A DNA stretch of 64,000 nucleotides from CBDDEH01 sp965226865 (GTDB lineage: Bacteria > Chloroflexota > Dehalococcoidia > Lucifugimonadales > JAGWBF01). This document shows positions 16,700 to 27,023 of the stretch, piece by piece (within the stretch, counting starts at the first letter, position 1; every line of letters begins with the position of its first letter). The notes beneath the pieces are model-generated. The model worked only from the letters and a program-made list of their open reading frames with translations, had not been told where the DNA came from and did not search any database. The stretch lies in the NCBI GenBank assembly GCA_965226865.1, contig CBDDEH010000003.1, positions 744,001 through 808,000 of the forward strand, given 5' to 3'. Made by a program: the position numbers and the translations under genes.

Positions 16700-18560
16700 A
16701 TGTGGTCTGACAACGAGACCGATCGAGACTTCCTAAACTTTCGCTGCGTAGCAGACACAGCGGCGGAAATGATAGTCCAGGCAAATGGGCAACCGCTGTC
16801 TATGGGAGTATCCGGCGGCTGGGGCGTAGGAAAGTCGTCTATGCTGAAGCTCATCTCGGATTCGCTCAAGGATCGTGGCAATGACCGCTATCTCTTCGTC
16901 GAATTCAATGCTTGGCTATATCAGGGTTATGACGATGCTCGTGCTGCATTGATGAAGGTGATAGCAAGGCGACTTATACAGCAGGGTGAGGAAACAAATT
17001 CGGGGCTGGACAAGGCTAAAGAACTCCTTAGCAGGGTCAATTGGCTTCGGATTGCAGGCTTAGCAACAGGCTCCGCGCTGTCTGTTGCCGCAGGGATTCC
17101 CCCTCTTTGGCTGCTCGGCTCTCTATGGTCGACTGTAAAGGACCTGGCAGATGGCAAGATCGACCAGGAAGACGTCGTTGCTACCCAACAGTCCGCTAAA
17201 GCGATGGCAGCGGATGCTGAAAAGCTCTTCACACGTGAGGCAGAGTCGTCCCCTCCCCGCCAGATTCAAGACTTGCGCAAGCACTTCGAAGACACCTTGA
17301 GTGATATGAACGTCACTCTCGTCGTATTCATTGATGATCTTGATCGCTGCTTGCCTGCGACCGCGATCGCCACGCTCGAAGCCATTAGGCTGTTCTTGTT
17401 CTTGCCACAAACGGCATTCGTTATTGCCGCCGATGACCGGATGATTCGACAGGCAGTGCGTATACATTTCCAAGGTGCGACCCTTGACGACGCTCTCGTT
17501 ACCAACTACTTCGACAAACTTGTTCAGATTCCCCTCCGAGTCCCCCCCCCTGGGCACCCAAGAAGTAAGAGCTTACTTGATGTTGCTCTTCGTTGAGAAT
17601 AGCGAGATCGGCACGGAGGAGCGCGAGGAACTCCGAATACAGGTGTGTAAACGCTTGTCAGAATCCTGGAAAGGGTATCGAGTGGATTTGGGTTTCGTCC
17701 TAGAGAATATACAAGACTGCCCGGATTCTCTCCGTGCCAACCTTGAACTTGCCGATCGACTCGCACCTTTGATGACAACTGCAAGCCAAATTGCGGGCAA
17801 CCCCCGTCTTATCAAGAGGTTCCTAAACACGCTCGCGATTCGAATGTCCATTGCCAAAGCACAACACGTAGCCGTAGACGAAGCAGCTTTGGCGAAAACG
17901 TTGTTGTTTGAGCGTTGTGCAAGCGAGGAGGCTTACGCCGAGCTTATAGCTGCTATCAACGACGGGGATGAAGGAAAGCCGTCCTTCCTAGTAGATTGGG
18001 AGAAGCAAGCTCAAGCTGGCGAGAAGATCGAAGACTTGCCATCGGTTTGGAATACGTCCTTCATCATGGAGTGGTTGGCCCTTCCCCCTGCGTTCGCTGA
18101 GATGGATCTTCGCCCAGTGGTGTACGTAAGTCGTGACCACATGCCCATCATCGCTTCGATTGATCAATTTTCTTCCGAGGCGTCTGGCGTTCTTGCAGCG
18201 CTGCTAGCCTTGGAGACGAACGCCAGTTCCTTGCTGGCGGATCAGTTGCGGTCCCTTTCCGGCAGAGAGCTCTCACTCATCACTGCGAGACTCATGGTGC
18301 GAGCTCGCCAAGAACAAGAATGGGGAACACCGCCGGTACTTTGGGCTCTACTCACGGTTATTGATGCGGACCTGCAGCAGGCTCCAGCCTTCGCTCGATT
18401 CCTCGAGTCGATTCCCCGGGTTCTGCTACAACCCGACATTGTTCCAGTCTTTGATGGCCGAGAGTGGGCGGCGACCGCGCTCGAGAAGTGGAGTCAAGAC
18501 GACGAGACTCCGCTGCCCGTTAGAAGAGCAATGTCGGCACGGGCCAGAGGGACTGTGTAA
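16700..18560 (+). pseudogene. qatA: QatA, KAP-family P-loop NTPase (one frameshift)
   Basis: About 620 aa across two frames. The first frame has Walker A GGWGVGKSS (residues 39-47), hydrophobic segments inserted between Walker A and B (about 115-140) as is typical for KAP ATPases, and Walker B VVFIDDLDRC (D212-D215). It continues to YFDKLVQIPLRVPP. A run of nine C (17542-17550) then shifts the frame; with eight, the protein reads on smoothly as LGTQEVRAYLMLLF to the stop at 18560. The stop overlaps the next start (TAATG). KAP ATPase is the first gene of the Qat anti-phage system, and the gene order here matches. The indel may be a sequence error. Confidence 0.85.
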
Positions 18561-19396
18561 TGGGGACCTCGGCATCAAGTTCAGGTCCTGGAAGTGGCGT
18601 CCCGCTCGTCCCCCCTTGGGTAAGCAATCCCGATACCCCGATTCTCAACCCTTCGGATGACGACGAATCGCCGGACGGGGTGGATTCCGAGGATTCCCCC
18701 AATGCGCCACCCCAGCTAGCACCTATGGGACGCTTCAGGCGTGCAAGAACGAACCTTGGGGAATTCGCTAGTTCAGGTTCCGAATACAGCCTTGGTCAAG
18801 GAATTGGCCACTACGTACAGACAGGACTCGGTGGATCGAGAAACGCGTCCCGCCGCATGGCTGGGACGGCCAGAAGAGCCGGAGCACTCTACGGTGTGCT
18901 CCATGCGCTAAGTAGCGGGACAGCGTCTACAGTTGATCTCGGCCTTGACCCGTTGGGTTTGGCTGGACATCCCGCGCGTGAGGTCGTTGACCATATTGCG
19001 GGAGCACTCAGTCCGAGTGACGGAAGTCTGGATTCGGAGGCAAGTCGACACTCGATATCCCAGGCTCTCTGTGAACTTATCCAGAGGGAGCCAACACTTG
19101 ATTTTGCTTCCTTGACACACGACCAGATCGTCTTGGCGATGGAGTTGTTCATTAGTGCTGATATTTGCCGTCGCATAGAAGTTGATGTGGGCAAGACGAT
19201 ATTGGATAGGTCACCAGATGCAGTCACAGCAGTGCGGAGATTGGAGCAAATGTATCGTTACGTACGACAAGTCGTTGCCTCGTCATTCCGCCGCCGCGCA
19301 ACTAGCACTGCGCCTCTGACGCAACGTGCCGCAACTCGCCTCGCATCCAGTGTTATCCAAGACACGGTTGAGGTCTTTGAGTCCTATTTGTCATGA
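18560..19396 (+). CDS. qatB: QatB, Qat system protein of unknown fold
   Basis: 278 aa. The N-terminus GTSASSSGPGSGVPLVPPWV is the hallmark Gly/Ser/Pro-rich start of QatB proteins, followed by an acidic low-complexity linker and FRRARTNLGEFASSGSEYSL. The rest is helical, with several clusters of basic and hydrophobic residues. The start overlaps the qatA stop by 1 nt and the stop overlaps the qatC start by 4 nt (ATGA). Its molecular role is not known; it is required with QatA, C and D in the published system. This gene is intact. Confidence 0.85.
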   Translation: MGTSASSSGPGSGVPLVPPWVSNPDTPILNPSDDDESPDGVDSEDSPNAPPQLAPMGRFRRARTNLGEFASSGSEYSLGQGIGHYVQTGLGGSRNASRRMAGTARRAGALYGVLHALSSGTASTVDLGLDPLGLAGHPAREVVDHIAGALSPSDGSLDSEASRHSISQALCELIQREPTLDFASLTHDQIVLAMELFISADICRRIEVDVGKTILDRSPDAVTAVRRLEQMYRYVRQVVASSFRRRATSTAPLTQRAATRLASSVIQDTVEVFESYLS

Positions 19397-20838
19397 GAGT
19401 AATTTGTACCAGAACCCCAAATCCGCTTGACTCAATCGAGGGCGTTGCGTTCTCTCTATTCGAACAACCTATGCAACATGGAGTAGGGCGTGTTGCTGCT
19501 GCAATGCCTCAGCACCTGCGTCGAGCTGGTGTCTACCCTTCCTCGCGGGCCTGGGATTTCCTGGCACTTGCGCTTAGTGTTGCCGCGGCAGATCAGGGTT
19601 GTCTCAGGAGGACAAGTCCCGATGGATGGACGCGTGAGATTCGGCTGGAGGTGGCGGTCACAGATGCCGAATTCTGGGACACCCAGACTAAGGCTATAAA
19701 TGACACCTTGCGATTCCTTACGGGTGATATCTGGCAACTGGCGTTTGTCCCTGGCGGTGCTCCCCCACCTAGACCACTACGATCCACCAGTCGCCGACTG
19801 ACCGGTGACTGCGTATGCCTACTCTCAGGTGGTGCCGACAGCCTCGTTGGCGCAATAGATGCCGTGTCAGCAGGAAGGCGTCCGGTGCTAGTGAGTCAGA
19901 TAGCTCAAGGGGATGCAGAACGGCAGCGGCCGTTCTGCAGAGACGATTGGACAAGGCCTCTCCCACCTTCAACTCAGCCACGCAATAGAACCTCCAGGCG
20001 AGGCTGAGCGGTCGCAGAGAGCCCGGTCCCTGGTTTTCGTTGCCTACGGAGTGCTCGCAGCGTCCGTGCTTCCGAAGCATAGACACGGTGAAGAAGTGGA
20101 CCTCCTCATTCCTGAGAATGGCTTCGCCAGCCTCAATGTTCCGCTTACGCCGCTGCGACTTGGTAGCCTGAGTACGCGTACCACCCATCCATTGTTCATT
20201 AGGCAGATACAGGGAATCATGATTCTCTCGTAAAAAGTCTGTGTAGGTCGAATTAGAACAAACGTACCCACACCTGGGTACAATATACAGTCTCTGTTCC
20301 GTACACTACCCCAACATACGGTAGCGCGCAGATGTGCTAAATCGCTGGAACTTCCTCAAAACGGGTTTTTACGAGGGAATCAATCTTGGATGCTGTGGGA
20401 TTCCATGTGCGGCTCCTAAACCCGTACCAACTCAAGACGAAAGGGGAGATGCTCGTCGAGTGCTCAGATCAGTCGCTGCTACGAGAGTTGGTTTTTGGGT
20501 CGACTAGCTGTGGAAGGTTTTCTCGCTTCAACTACAAACACTGTGGTCGCTGTGTACCATGTCTCGTTCGCCGTGCGGCGTTCTTACGGTGGGGCCGGGA
20601 AGATGAGACCATCTACCGGTACCAGGACCTCTCAATACCGGACGATCAGCATAGCGGCTTCGATGATGTGCGATCCGTAGCTTTCGCCGTACACCGAGTC
20701 GCGCGATCAGGTGTACAGGCGTGGGCTGGAGACGCACTAAACTACACGCAGTTGGGAAATACTACGGCTTACGCCGACTTGGTGGAGCGTAGCATTGCCG
20801 AGCTTCGTGAGTTCCTAGACGAGGCTGGAGTGAATTGA
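19393..20838 (+). pseudogene. qatC: QatC, QueC-like PP-loop enzyme (disrupted)
   Basis: The protein is recoverable in three pieces. Piece 1 (from 19393) contains the PP-loop ATP site LLSGGADS (S145-S150). Piece 2, in another frame from about 19930, reads ERSQRARSLVFVAYGVL, then IPENGFASLNVPLTPLRLGS and LSTRTTHP, to a stop at 20233. Piece 3 (about 20383-20838) has VRLLNPYQLKTKGEML and the zinc-type cysteines HCGRCVPCLVRRAA. Between pieces 2 and 3 lie about 150 bp with no matching protein sequence. QueC enzymes make a 7-deazaguanine precursor; QatC is its defence-linked relative. The stop overlaps the qatD start. Confidence 0.75.
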
Positions 20839-21584
20839 TCGACTTCCACTGTCATCTGGATCTCTACGAAGACCCCCACCTCATCCTTAGGGAAGCCTCT
20901 AGGCGTGGCTGCCACCTGCTAGCGGTTACGACAACCCCGCTAGCCTGGGAAGGAACGTGTGAACTCGTGGCCAATACGCCTCGGGTGAAGGTTGCGGTTG
21001 GACTTCACCCGGAGCTTGCTGCAACGCGTCATCGAGAGGTTGACCAGCTTTGTGCGCTTCTGGCAAAGACGCAGTACGTAGGTGAGATCGGACTTGACGG
21101 ATCCAGACCACATCAGGAATCTCTTAGCTTGCAGCGTGAAGTGTTCGAAGAGATTCTGAGTGGGTGTGAAGCCATCGGTGGACGAATCTTGACGATTCAC
21201 TCACGTGAGGCTGCATCACTCGTGCTCGATCAGCTCGAGGCGCACTGCAAGGCTGGATTGCCAGTGCTTCACTGGTTCTCAGGAACCCTCAAAGAGCTCC
21301 AGAGAGCGGTCGCAATCGGTTGCTGGTTCAGTGTCGGCCCGGCAATGCTTCGAGGCGCGAAGGGAAGACGCCTGGTATCTTCTATGCCAATGGACCGCGT
21401 TCTCACGGAGACGGACGGACCACTTGCACGACGAGGTAGCAAGCCTCTAATGCCCTGGGACGTCAGTGAGGCGGAAGTTGCACTCGGAGAGCTATGGAAC
21501 GTCTCCATCCCCGCTGTTCAGCGGCAACTATCTCAGAATCTGCTCTATGTGTCTGGTGAGTCGCAGCAAGGACAACCGGGTTGA
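20835..21584 (+). CDS. qatD: QatD, TatD-like metal-dependent DNase
   Basis: 249 aa, intact. It starts at a TTG overlapping the qatC stop (TTGA). The metal-binding HxH is IDFHCHLDLY (H5, H7). Other family sites are VGEIGLDGS (Glu), LTIHSREA and VLHWFSG (His), and TETDGP (Asp). TatD proteins are 3'-5' DNases. In the Qat system this subunit is the nuclease-like component. It closes a four-gene operon whose successive overlaps imply one coupled transcript. Confidence 0.88.
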   Translation: MIDFHCHLDLYEDPHLILREASRRGCHLLAVTTTPLAWEGTCELVANTPRVKVAVGLHPELAATRHREVDQLCALLAKTQYVGEIGLDGSRPHQESLSLQREVFEEILSGCEAIGGRILTIHSREAASLVLDQLEAHCKAGLPVLHWFSGTLKELQRAVAIGCWFSVGPAMLRGAKGRRLVSSMPMDRVLTETDGPLARRGSKPLMPWDVSEAEVALGELWNVSIPAVQRQLSQNLLYVSGESQQGQPG

Positions 21585-21720
21585 GGAAGGGCATCTTTCA
21601 AGAGTGGTCCCTGGCGCCAAAGACCATACTTTCCGTAGGCTTCGGATGCCGAGTGGCGGGATATTACTTCACTTGGACAATCCTAGTAGCGACGGATGAA
21701 GTGGGAGGATAGAGAACTCT

Positions 21721-23762
21721 ATGGCTGACCCTCAACAAATTAGGGATCCCGCTATAGCGATCTCCGTATTGACTATTGACGAACTCGACGCTGTCGACGA
21801 ACTGATGAAGCGTTACGGCAGCACACTTGGCTTTCTTCCACGTGCCGCTCTCGAAGACTATCTTCAAAAAGAAGGCGTGCTGGGAGCCAGGACTCAGGAC
21901 GGTCGAATCGTCGGCTACCTCATGTACGCAGCCAATCGCGACCGATTCGTATTGCGCAATTCTGCGTATCGGAGGCCCGCAGGAGCCGGGGCGTCGCGAG
22001 GCAGCTTCTAGAAGCTCTGAAGGCGTCCGCGACCACCCAAAAGGTCATAACGCTCCGGTGTCGTAACGATTACTTAGCGCATGGGATGTGGCCGATGCTA
22101 GGGTTCGTGCCCATAGATGAAAGCCCCGGCCGGTCGAAGGAAGGGCACCTTTTAACTCTCTGGCGTCTTCAATTGGCGCGCCACGATCAGTTGGAGCTCT
22201 TCCGAGCCAATATGTCCGATGCCGTCCTCGATGCTGTTATCGACGCTCAGATATTTTTTGATTTTGATAGACCGGATAGCAACGTCACACAGCCGTCGAA
22301 GGCCCTGATTTCAGACCTTTTCGTCGATTCGGTGAATCTCTGGTTCACCGATGAGCTCCTCAGTGAAATCAGTCGCAACCATAGCGCATCCCAACGGGAG
22401 GAGGCGAGAACTCGAGCCAGACAGTTCTTTGAGCTGAAGCATCATCCACTCTTGGTCGATAGCTTTGTCGCAAAGCTCAAGCAGGTCTTGCCTAGCCGGA
22501 AAGCAAATCAACTATCGGACATCATGCATCTGGCGAAGACCGCCGCCTCAGAGATCGGTACTTTCGTAACCAGAGACCGAGTGCTCCTGAATAGAGCTCC
22601 ACGGATCAATCAGGCGGTACATGTGCGCGTACTATCCCCGACGGGGCTGATCGTCAAGCTGCGTGAACTCTCCGAGACACAGCCGTATGTGCCCGACTAT
22701 GTGTCTGGTCCCGGTCTGTCGTGGCGCCGCCTGACCTCCGAAGAACTCTTGGCCTTTCCATTCGACCGCTTTCTCCAACATGGAGAACGCCCCAGAGAGC
22801 TCCAAACGAAAGTCGACTCACTTCTTTCTGATACTCCTAGGACTGAAGTTGGAGTCCTCTGGTCCAGTAGCGATCCAATCGCTCTTAGAGGTCTTGCGTA
22901 TGGCTCGCCAGGGACCCTCAATGTATCTTTATGCAGGGTGACCAACTCTGTTCGATCCTCGGCGATTAAGCTCTTTCCAATGTCGGACGTCATCAACAGG
23001 GCCGTCACGAAGGGCCTTGATATGGTGAAGGTAGAGGATGCCGCCGTTCCGCTCGATCTACTACCCGCCCTTTCGGAAATGGGATTCACGCGATGCGCCG
23101 GCGGTTTCGTCCGATTTTGCTTTCCGCGCCATTTAGAACAAGAAGCAGCTTTGTCCAGGATTGCCGGATTCGTGCCAGATTGCGTGGACAACTACGAGGA
23201 TATGTCGGAACTTGAGCTCGAACGGTCCTGTTCGCCTCTGCTTTCCGACGCGGCTCAGAGCTACTTCCTGATACCGATCAGGCCAAGCTACGCCCGCAAC
23301 CTCGTCGACAGGCGCCTATCGTCATCCGATATGTTCGGAGGAGACCCAGATGTGCTCCTTCGTTGGAGCAACGTGTACTATCGAGCGGCGACTCAGCACA
23401 AGATGCTGACGGCACCCGGGCGAATACTGTGGTATGTCAGCGGAAATTCAAAAGAGATTGCGGCCGTATCTCATCTTGACGAAGTAGTGCTCAATAGGCC
23501 TAAGGAGCTCTTCCGAAGATTTAGGAGGTACGGAACGTTCGAGTGGAGGGACCTCTACGAGACATGCGGTGGCGACATATCGAAGAAGGTCATGGCCTTG
23601 CTATTCTCACATACCTTTGCTCTTCGGAGACGGGTCCCGCTGGAAGAAGTTTGGAAGGTGTTCGAAGAGGACGGAGTTGCTCGAACGCTGCAATCGCCCA
23701 GGAAAATACAGCCTGGCACGTTTCGGAAGCTATTCAGACGAGGATACCCGGAGGAAACATGA
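21721..23762 (+). pseudogene. GNAT acetyltransferase-PIN fusion (one frameshift)
   Basis: About 680 aa if one base missing after 21948 is restored. N-terminal GNAT: IRIAQFCVSEARRSRGVARQ with the acetyl-CoA loop (RRSRGVA), then VITLRCRNDYLAHGMWPMLG. C-terminal PIN nuclease: VIDAQIFFDFDRP, WFTDELLSEISRN, LSDIMHLAKTAASEIG and TFVTRDRVLL hold the acidic residues. A further ~300 residues follow, including a charged, helical tail with no known family. The stop overlaps the ATG of the ASCH gene by 4 nt. A toxin-like effector joining two catalytic domains, with ASCH as partner, is inference. Confidence 0.7.
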
Positions 23763-24406
23763 GTGAATCACCTAAACCCCTGTTGCTCTCACTGAAACCC
23801 CGCTACGCAGACCTGATATTTGAGGGCGTTAAGAAGGCCGAGCTCCGAAGGCGAGGTCTGGTGCAGATGGAGGGGCGCGACGTGTTCGTCTACGTTACCA
23901 GTCCGATCATGCAGTTGCGGGGAGGGTTCCGCGTCGGAGAGGTATGGACAGGGACGCCGCAGGACATCTGGAAGAAGGTGTCCGAATGGGCTGGCGTCAA
24001 CAAAGATGACTTCGACGCCTACTACGCAGGACAGGCTATAGCGTATGCTCTGGAGGTCACCGGTGTCTGGGAATTTGCAAACCCGCCAGGACTTAGCATA
24101 TTGAGGAGCCGGTTTGGCAACTTCATCGTGTCACAATCTTGGCGGTACGCAAAACCAGAAGAGCATCAATCGTTCCGAGAGATGGAGCGTGCAATAGAAA
24201 CCGAGAACTGTAGCCGAGAGGCTGACGGCACTGGTCTTGAGCAAGCTCCACCAAGGATGCTCTACTCAAACCCCGATGAAAGCCTAGCGGCTAACAAGGC
24301 AACGCCGACCGCTCCCCGGATCGGCTCCTCCGGACACAGGGAATCTCCGGTAGGCGGCAGCCCGGGCAAGGGTGGGCATTGCGCTACTCTCGGTGATGCG
24401 GGATGA
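23759..24406 (+). CDS. ASCH-domain protein coupled to the GNAT-PIN gene
   Basis: 215 aa. The ASCH (PUA-like, RNA-binding) domain covers about residues 1-130, with the signature GxKxxExR as FEGVKKAELRRRG and further strands DVFVYVTSP and YALEVTGVWEF. The last ~80 residues are low-complexity and charged, ending GGHCATLGDAG, and may be an out-of-frame extension of a once shorter protein. The start ATG overlaps the GNAT-PIN stop (ATGA) behind GGAGGAAAC. PUA-like domains recognise modified bases or tRNA features, suggesting the pair acts on tRNA, but this is inference. Confidence 0.75.
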   Translation: MSESPKPLLLSLKPRYADLIFEGVKKAELRRRGLVQMEGRDVFVYVTSPIMQLRGGFRVGEVWTGTPQDIWKKVSEWAGVNKDDFDAYYAGQAIAYALEVTGVWEFANPPGLSILRSRFGNFIVSQSWRYAKPEEHQSFREMERAIETENCSREADGTGLEQAPPRMLYSNPDESLAANKATPTAPRIGSSGHRESPVGGSPGKGGHCATLGDAG

Positions 24407-24743
24407 CCTGCTGCGCCTTTAGGAAGCTGCCGAGCTGACTTGGGCTGATAGCGAATGGATGCCTGATGGTAGATGTAGATGCCAACAACCACTGGAGATA
24501 GCGCTTTGAAGCCTGGAGAGCCTCGGTATGTGTGCCATACCTGCATAGGCGACAAGTTTCTAGCCGAGCAGGTGGAGAAAGAAGGTACCCGAGAGGAGTG
24601 CACCTATTGCCATGGGACGAATGTAAAAGGCGGAGGTAAAGTGGACCACTAGGGCGGATCGACCGCGGGTGAAGGGCGGTTGAAAACTGGACCGTCTACG
24701 ACCTTTCATAGGGTTCAAACTGAGCCCATGGAAGGTGTAGAGG

Positions 24744-26244
24744 ATGTACAAGGTGGAGTTGTACGCGCGGGTGCGGCGGGCCTGCATGGTGGATGGGATG
24801 AGCATCGCGGGAGGTCTGCCCGGGTGTTCGGGTTGCACCGGGACACGGTGCGCAAGATTCTGGCCTACTCAGCGCCGCCGGGCTACCGGCGACAGACTCC
24901 GCCCCGGCGTCCTAAGCTGGAGCCCTTCACCGCCGTCATCGACCAAATCCTGAGACGACCTCAAGCGTCCCTGGAAGCAGCGCCACACAGCCCAGCGGAT
25001 CTTCCAGCGGCTCAGGGACGAGCATGGGTTCGGCGGCCAGTACACCATAGTCAAGGACTACGTAAGGGAGCACCGCCGCCGGTCGCAGGAGATGTTTGTG
25101 CCCCTGTCCCATCCGCCGGGCCACGCCCAGTGCGACTTTGGCGAGGCCCTGGTGATCATTGGCGGGGTGGAACAGAAAGCCCACTGCTTCGTCCTGGACC
25201 TGCCCCATAGCGACGGATGCTTCGTCAAGGCTTACCCGGCCGAGACCACCGAGGCCTTCCTGGACGGCCATGTCTCGGCCTTCGCATTCCTGGGCGGAGT
25301 GCCCCAGAGCATCCTGTACGACAACACCAAGCTGGCGGTGGCCAGGATACTGGGGGATGGACGCCGTAAACGCACCCGGGCCTTCACGGAACTCCAGTCC
25401 CACTACCTGTTCTCGGACCGGTTCGGCCGTCCCGGCAAGGGCAACGACAAGGGGAAGGTCGAGGGGATGGTCGGCTATATGCGGCGCAACTTCCTGGTGC
25501 CGGTCCCGTCCTTCGAGAGTTTTGAGGCGCGGAACGCCCACCTGGAGCGTCGCTGCCTGGCGCGGATGGATGCCAGGTTGAGGGGCCACTCAGAGAGCAT
25601 AGGCCAACGGATGGAACGGGACCTAGAGGCCCTGCTGCCTCTGCCGGCGGTGGCCTACGACGCCTGCGAGAAGCAGGCAGGCCGGGTGAGTTCGCTGTCG
25701 CTGGTGAGGTACAGGACCAACGATTACTCGGCCCCGGTGGCCTACGGGCACCGCGACGTTCTGGTAAAAGGCTACGTGGACCGGGTGGTCATCAGTTGCG
25801 GGTCCGAGGTCATCGCCCGCCATCACCGCTCCTACCAGCGGGATGATTTTGTGTTCGACCCCGTCCACTACCTGCCCCTGCTGGAGCAGAAGACGGCGGC
25901 CCTGGACCAGGCCGCTCCCCTGCAGGGATGGGACCTGCCCGAGGAGTTTGGCACGCTGCGCCGGTTGCTGGAGTCCCGCATGGGACGAAGGGGCAAGCGG
26001 GACTCCCTCCAGGTACTGCGGCTATTCGAGCATTTTTCGCCTGGAAGAGGTGCACGCCGCAGTGCAGGACGCCCTCCGTCTGGGGGCGTTGAGCTTCGAC
26101 GCCGTGAAGCACCTGGTGCTCTGCCGTCTGGAGGGACGGCCGCTCCGCCTTGACCTGGAGCTATACCCCTACCTGCCCAGGGTGAGCGTGAACACCACCT
26201 CCGCCGGGGACTACATGGCCCTGCTGTCAGGGAGGGCGGCATGA
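24744..26244 (+). pseudogene. istA: IS21 transposase IstA, frameshifted
   Basis: The HTH region (YARVRRACMVDGMSI; VFGLHRDTVRKILAYSAPPG), the DDE core (HPPGHAQCDFGEALVIIGGV, PQSILYDNTKLAVARI, GNDKGKVEGMVGYMRRNFLV) and the C-terminal region (YRTNDYSAPVAYGHRDVLVK) are all present but lie in successive frames. Breaks are near 24815, 24970 and 26035. It ends in TGA overlapping the istB start by 4 nt. With three frameshifts no full transposase can be made unless these are sequence errors. Confidence 0.85.
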
Positions 26245-27023
26245 ACCAGCGGTCCACCCTGCTGCTGGAACACCATCTGAAGGAACTGAAGCTGCCCAGC
26301 TTCCTGAGGGAGTACGGGAAGATGGCCGCCCAGTGCGCCGCCGAGGGCGTGGACCACCCCCAGTACCTGCTGCGCCTGGCCGAGCTGGAACTCATCGACC
26401 GCCACCAGCGCATGGTGCAGCGCCGGATCCGCGCCGCCCACTTCCCCGCCGTCAAGAGCCTGGACACCTTCGACTTTCCGGCCATCCCCTCGGTGAACAA
26501 ACAACTGGTGATGGAGTTGGCCCGCTGCGAATGCATCCAGCGCCGGGAGAACGTCATCGCCGTCGGCAACAGCGGCACCGGCAAGACCCACGTCGCCCTG
26601 GGGCTGGGCTTGGCCGCCTGCCAGCGGGGAATGTCCGTGGGCTTCACCACTGCAGCCGCCCTGGTCCACGAGCTGATGGAGGCCCGGGACGAGAAACGGC
26701 TGCTCAACCTGCAGCGGCAGCTGTCCCGCCTCAGCCTGCTGATCATCGACGAACAGGGCTTCGTCCCCCTGTCCCCCACCGGGGCGGAGTTGCTCTTTGA
26801 GGTCTTCAGCCAGCGCTACGAGCGGGGCTCCATCCTGGTCACCACCAACCTGCCCTTCGATGAGTGGACCGAGGTCTTCGGCTCGGAACGCCTGACCGGA
26901 GCCCTGCTGGACCGACTCACCCATCACGTCCACATCCTGGAGATGAACGGCGATAGCTACCGTCTTAAGCGCAGCCGGCAGAACGCCGCCTCCCAGGTCT
27001 CGGATGATCCGGACGACTCCTGA
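26241..27023 (+). CDS. istB: IS21 helper ATPase IstB
   Basis: 260 aa, full length. Walker A is VGNSGTGKTHVALGLGLA; Walker B is SLLIIDEQGFVPLSPTGAEL; sensor region is SILVTTNLPFDEWTEVFGSE. This DnaA/DnaC-like AAA+ ATPase assists IstA in target selection. The ATG overlaps the istA stop. It is intact although its transposase is not. Confidence 0.92.
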   Translation: MNQRSTLLLEHHLKELKLPSFLREYGKMAAQCAAEGVDHPQYLLRLAELELIDRHQRMVQRRIRAAHFPAVKSLDTFDFPAIPSVNKQLVMELARCECIQRRENVIAVGNSGTGKTHVALGLGLAACQRGMSVGFTTAAALVHELMEARDEKRLLNLQRQLSRLSLLIIDEQGFVPLSPTGAELLFEVFSQRYERGSILVTTNLPFDEWTEVFGSERLTGALLDRLTHHVHILEMNGDSYRLKRSRQNAASQVSDDPDDS

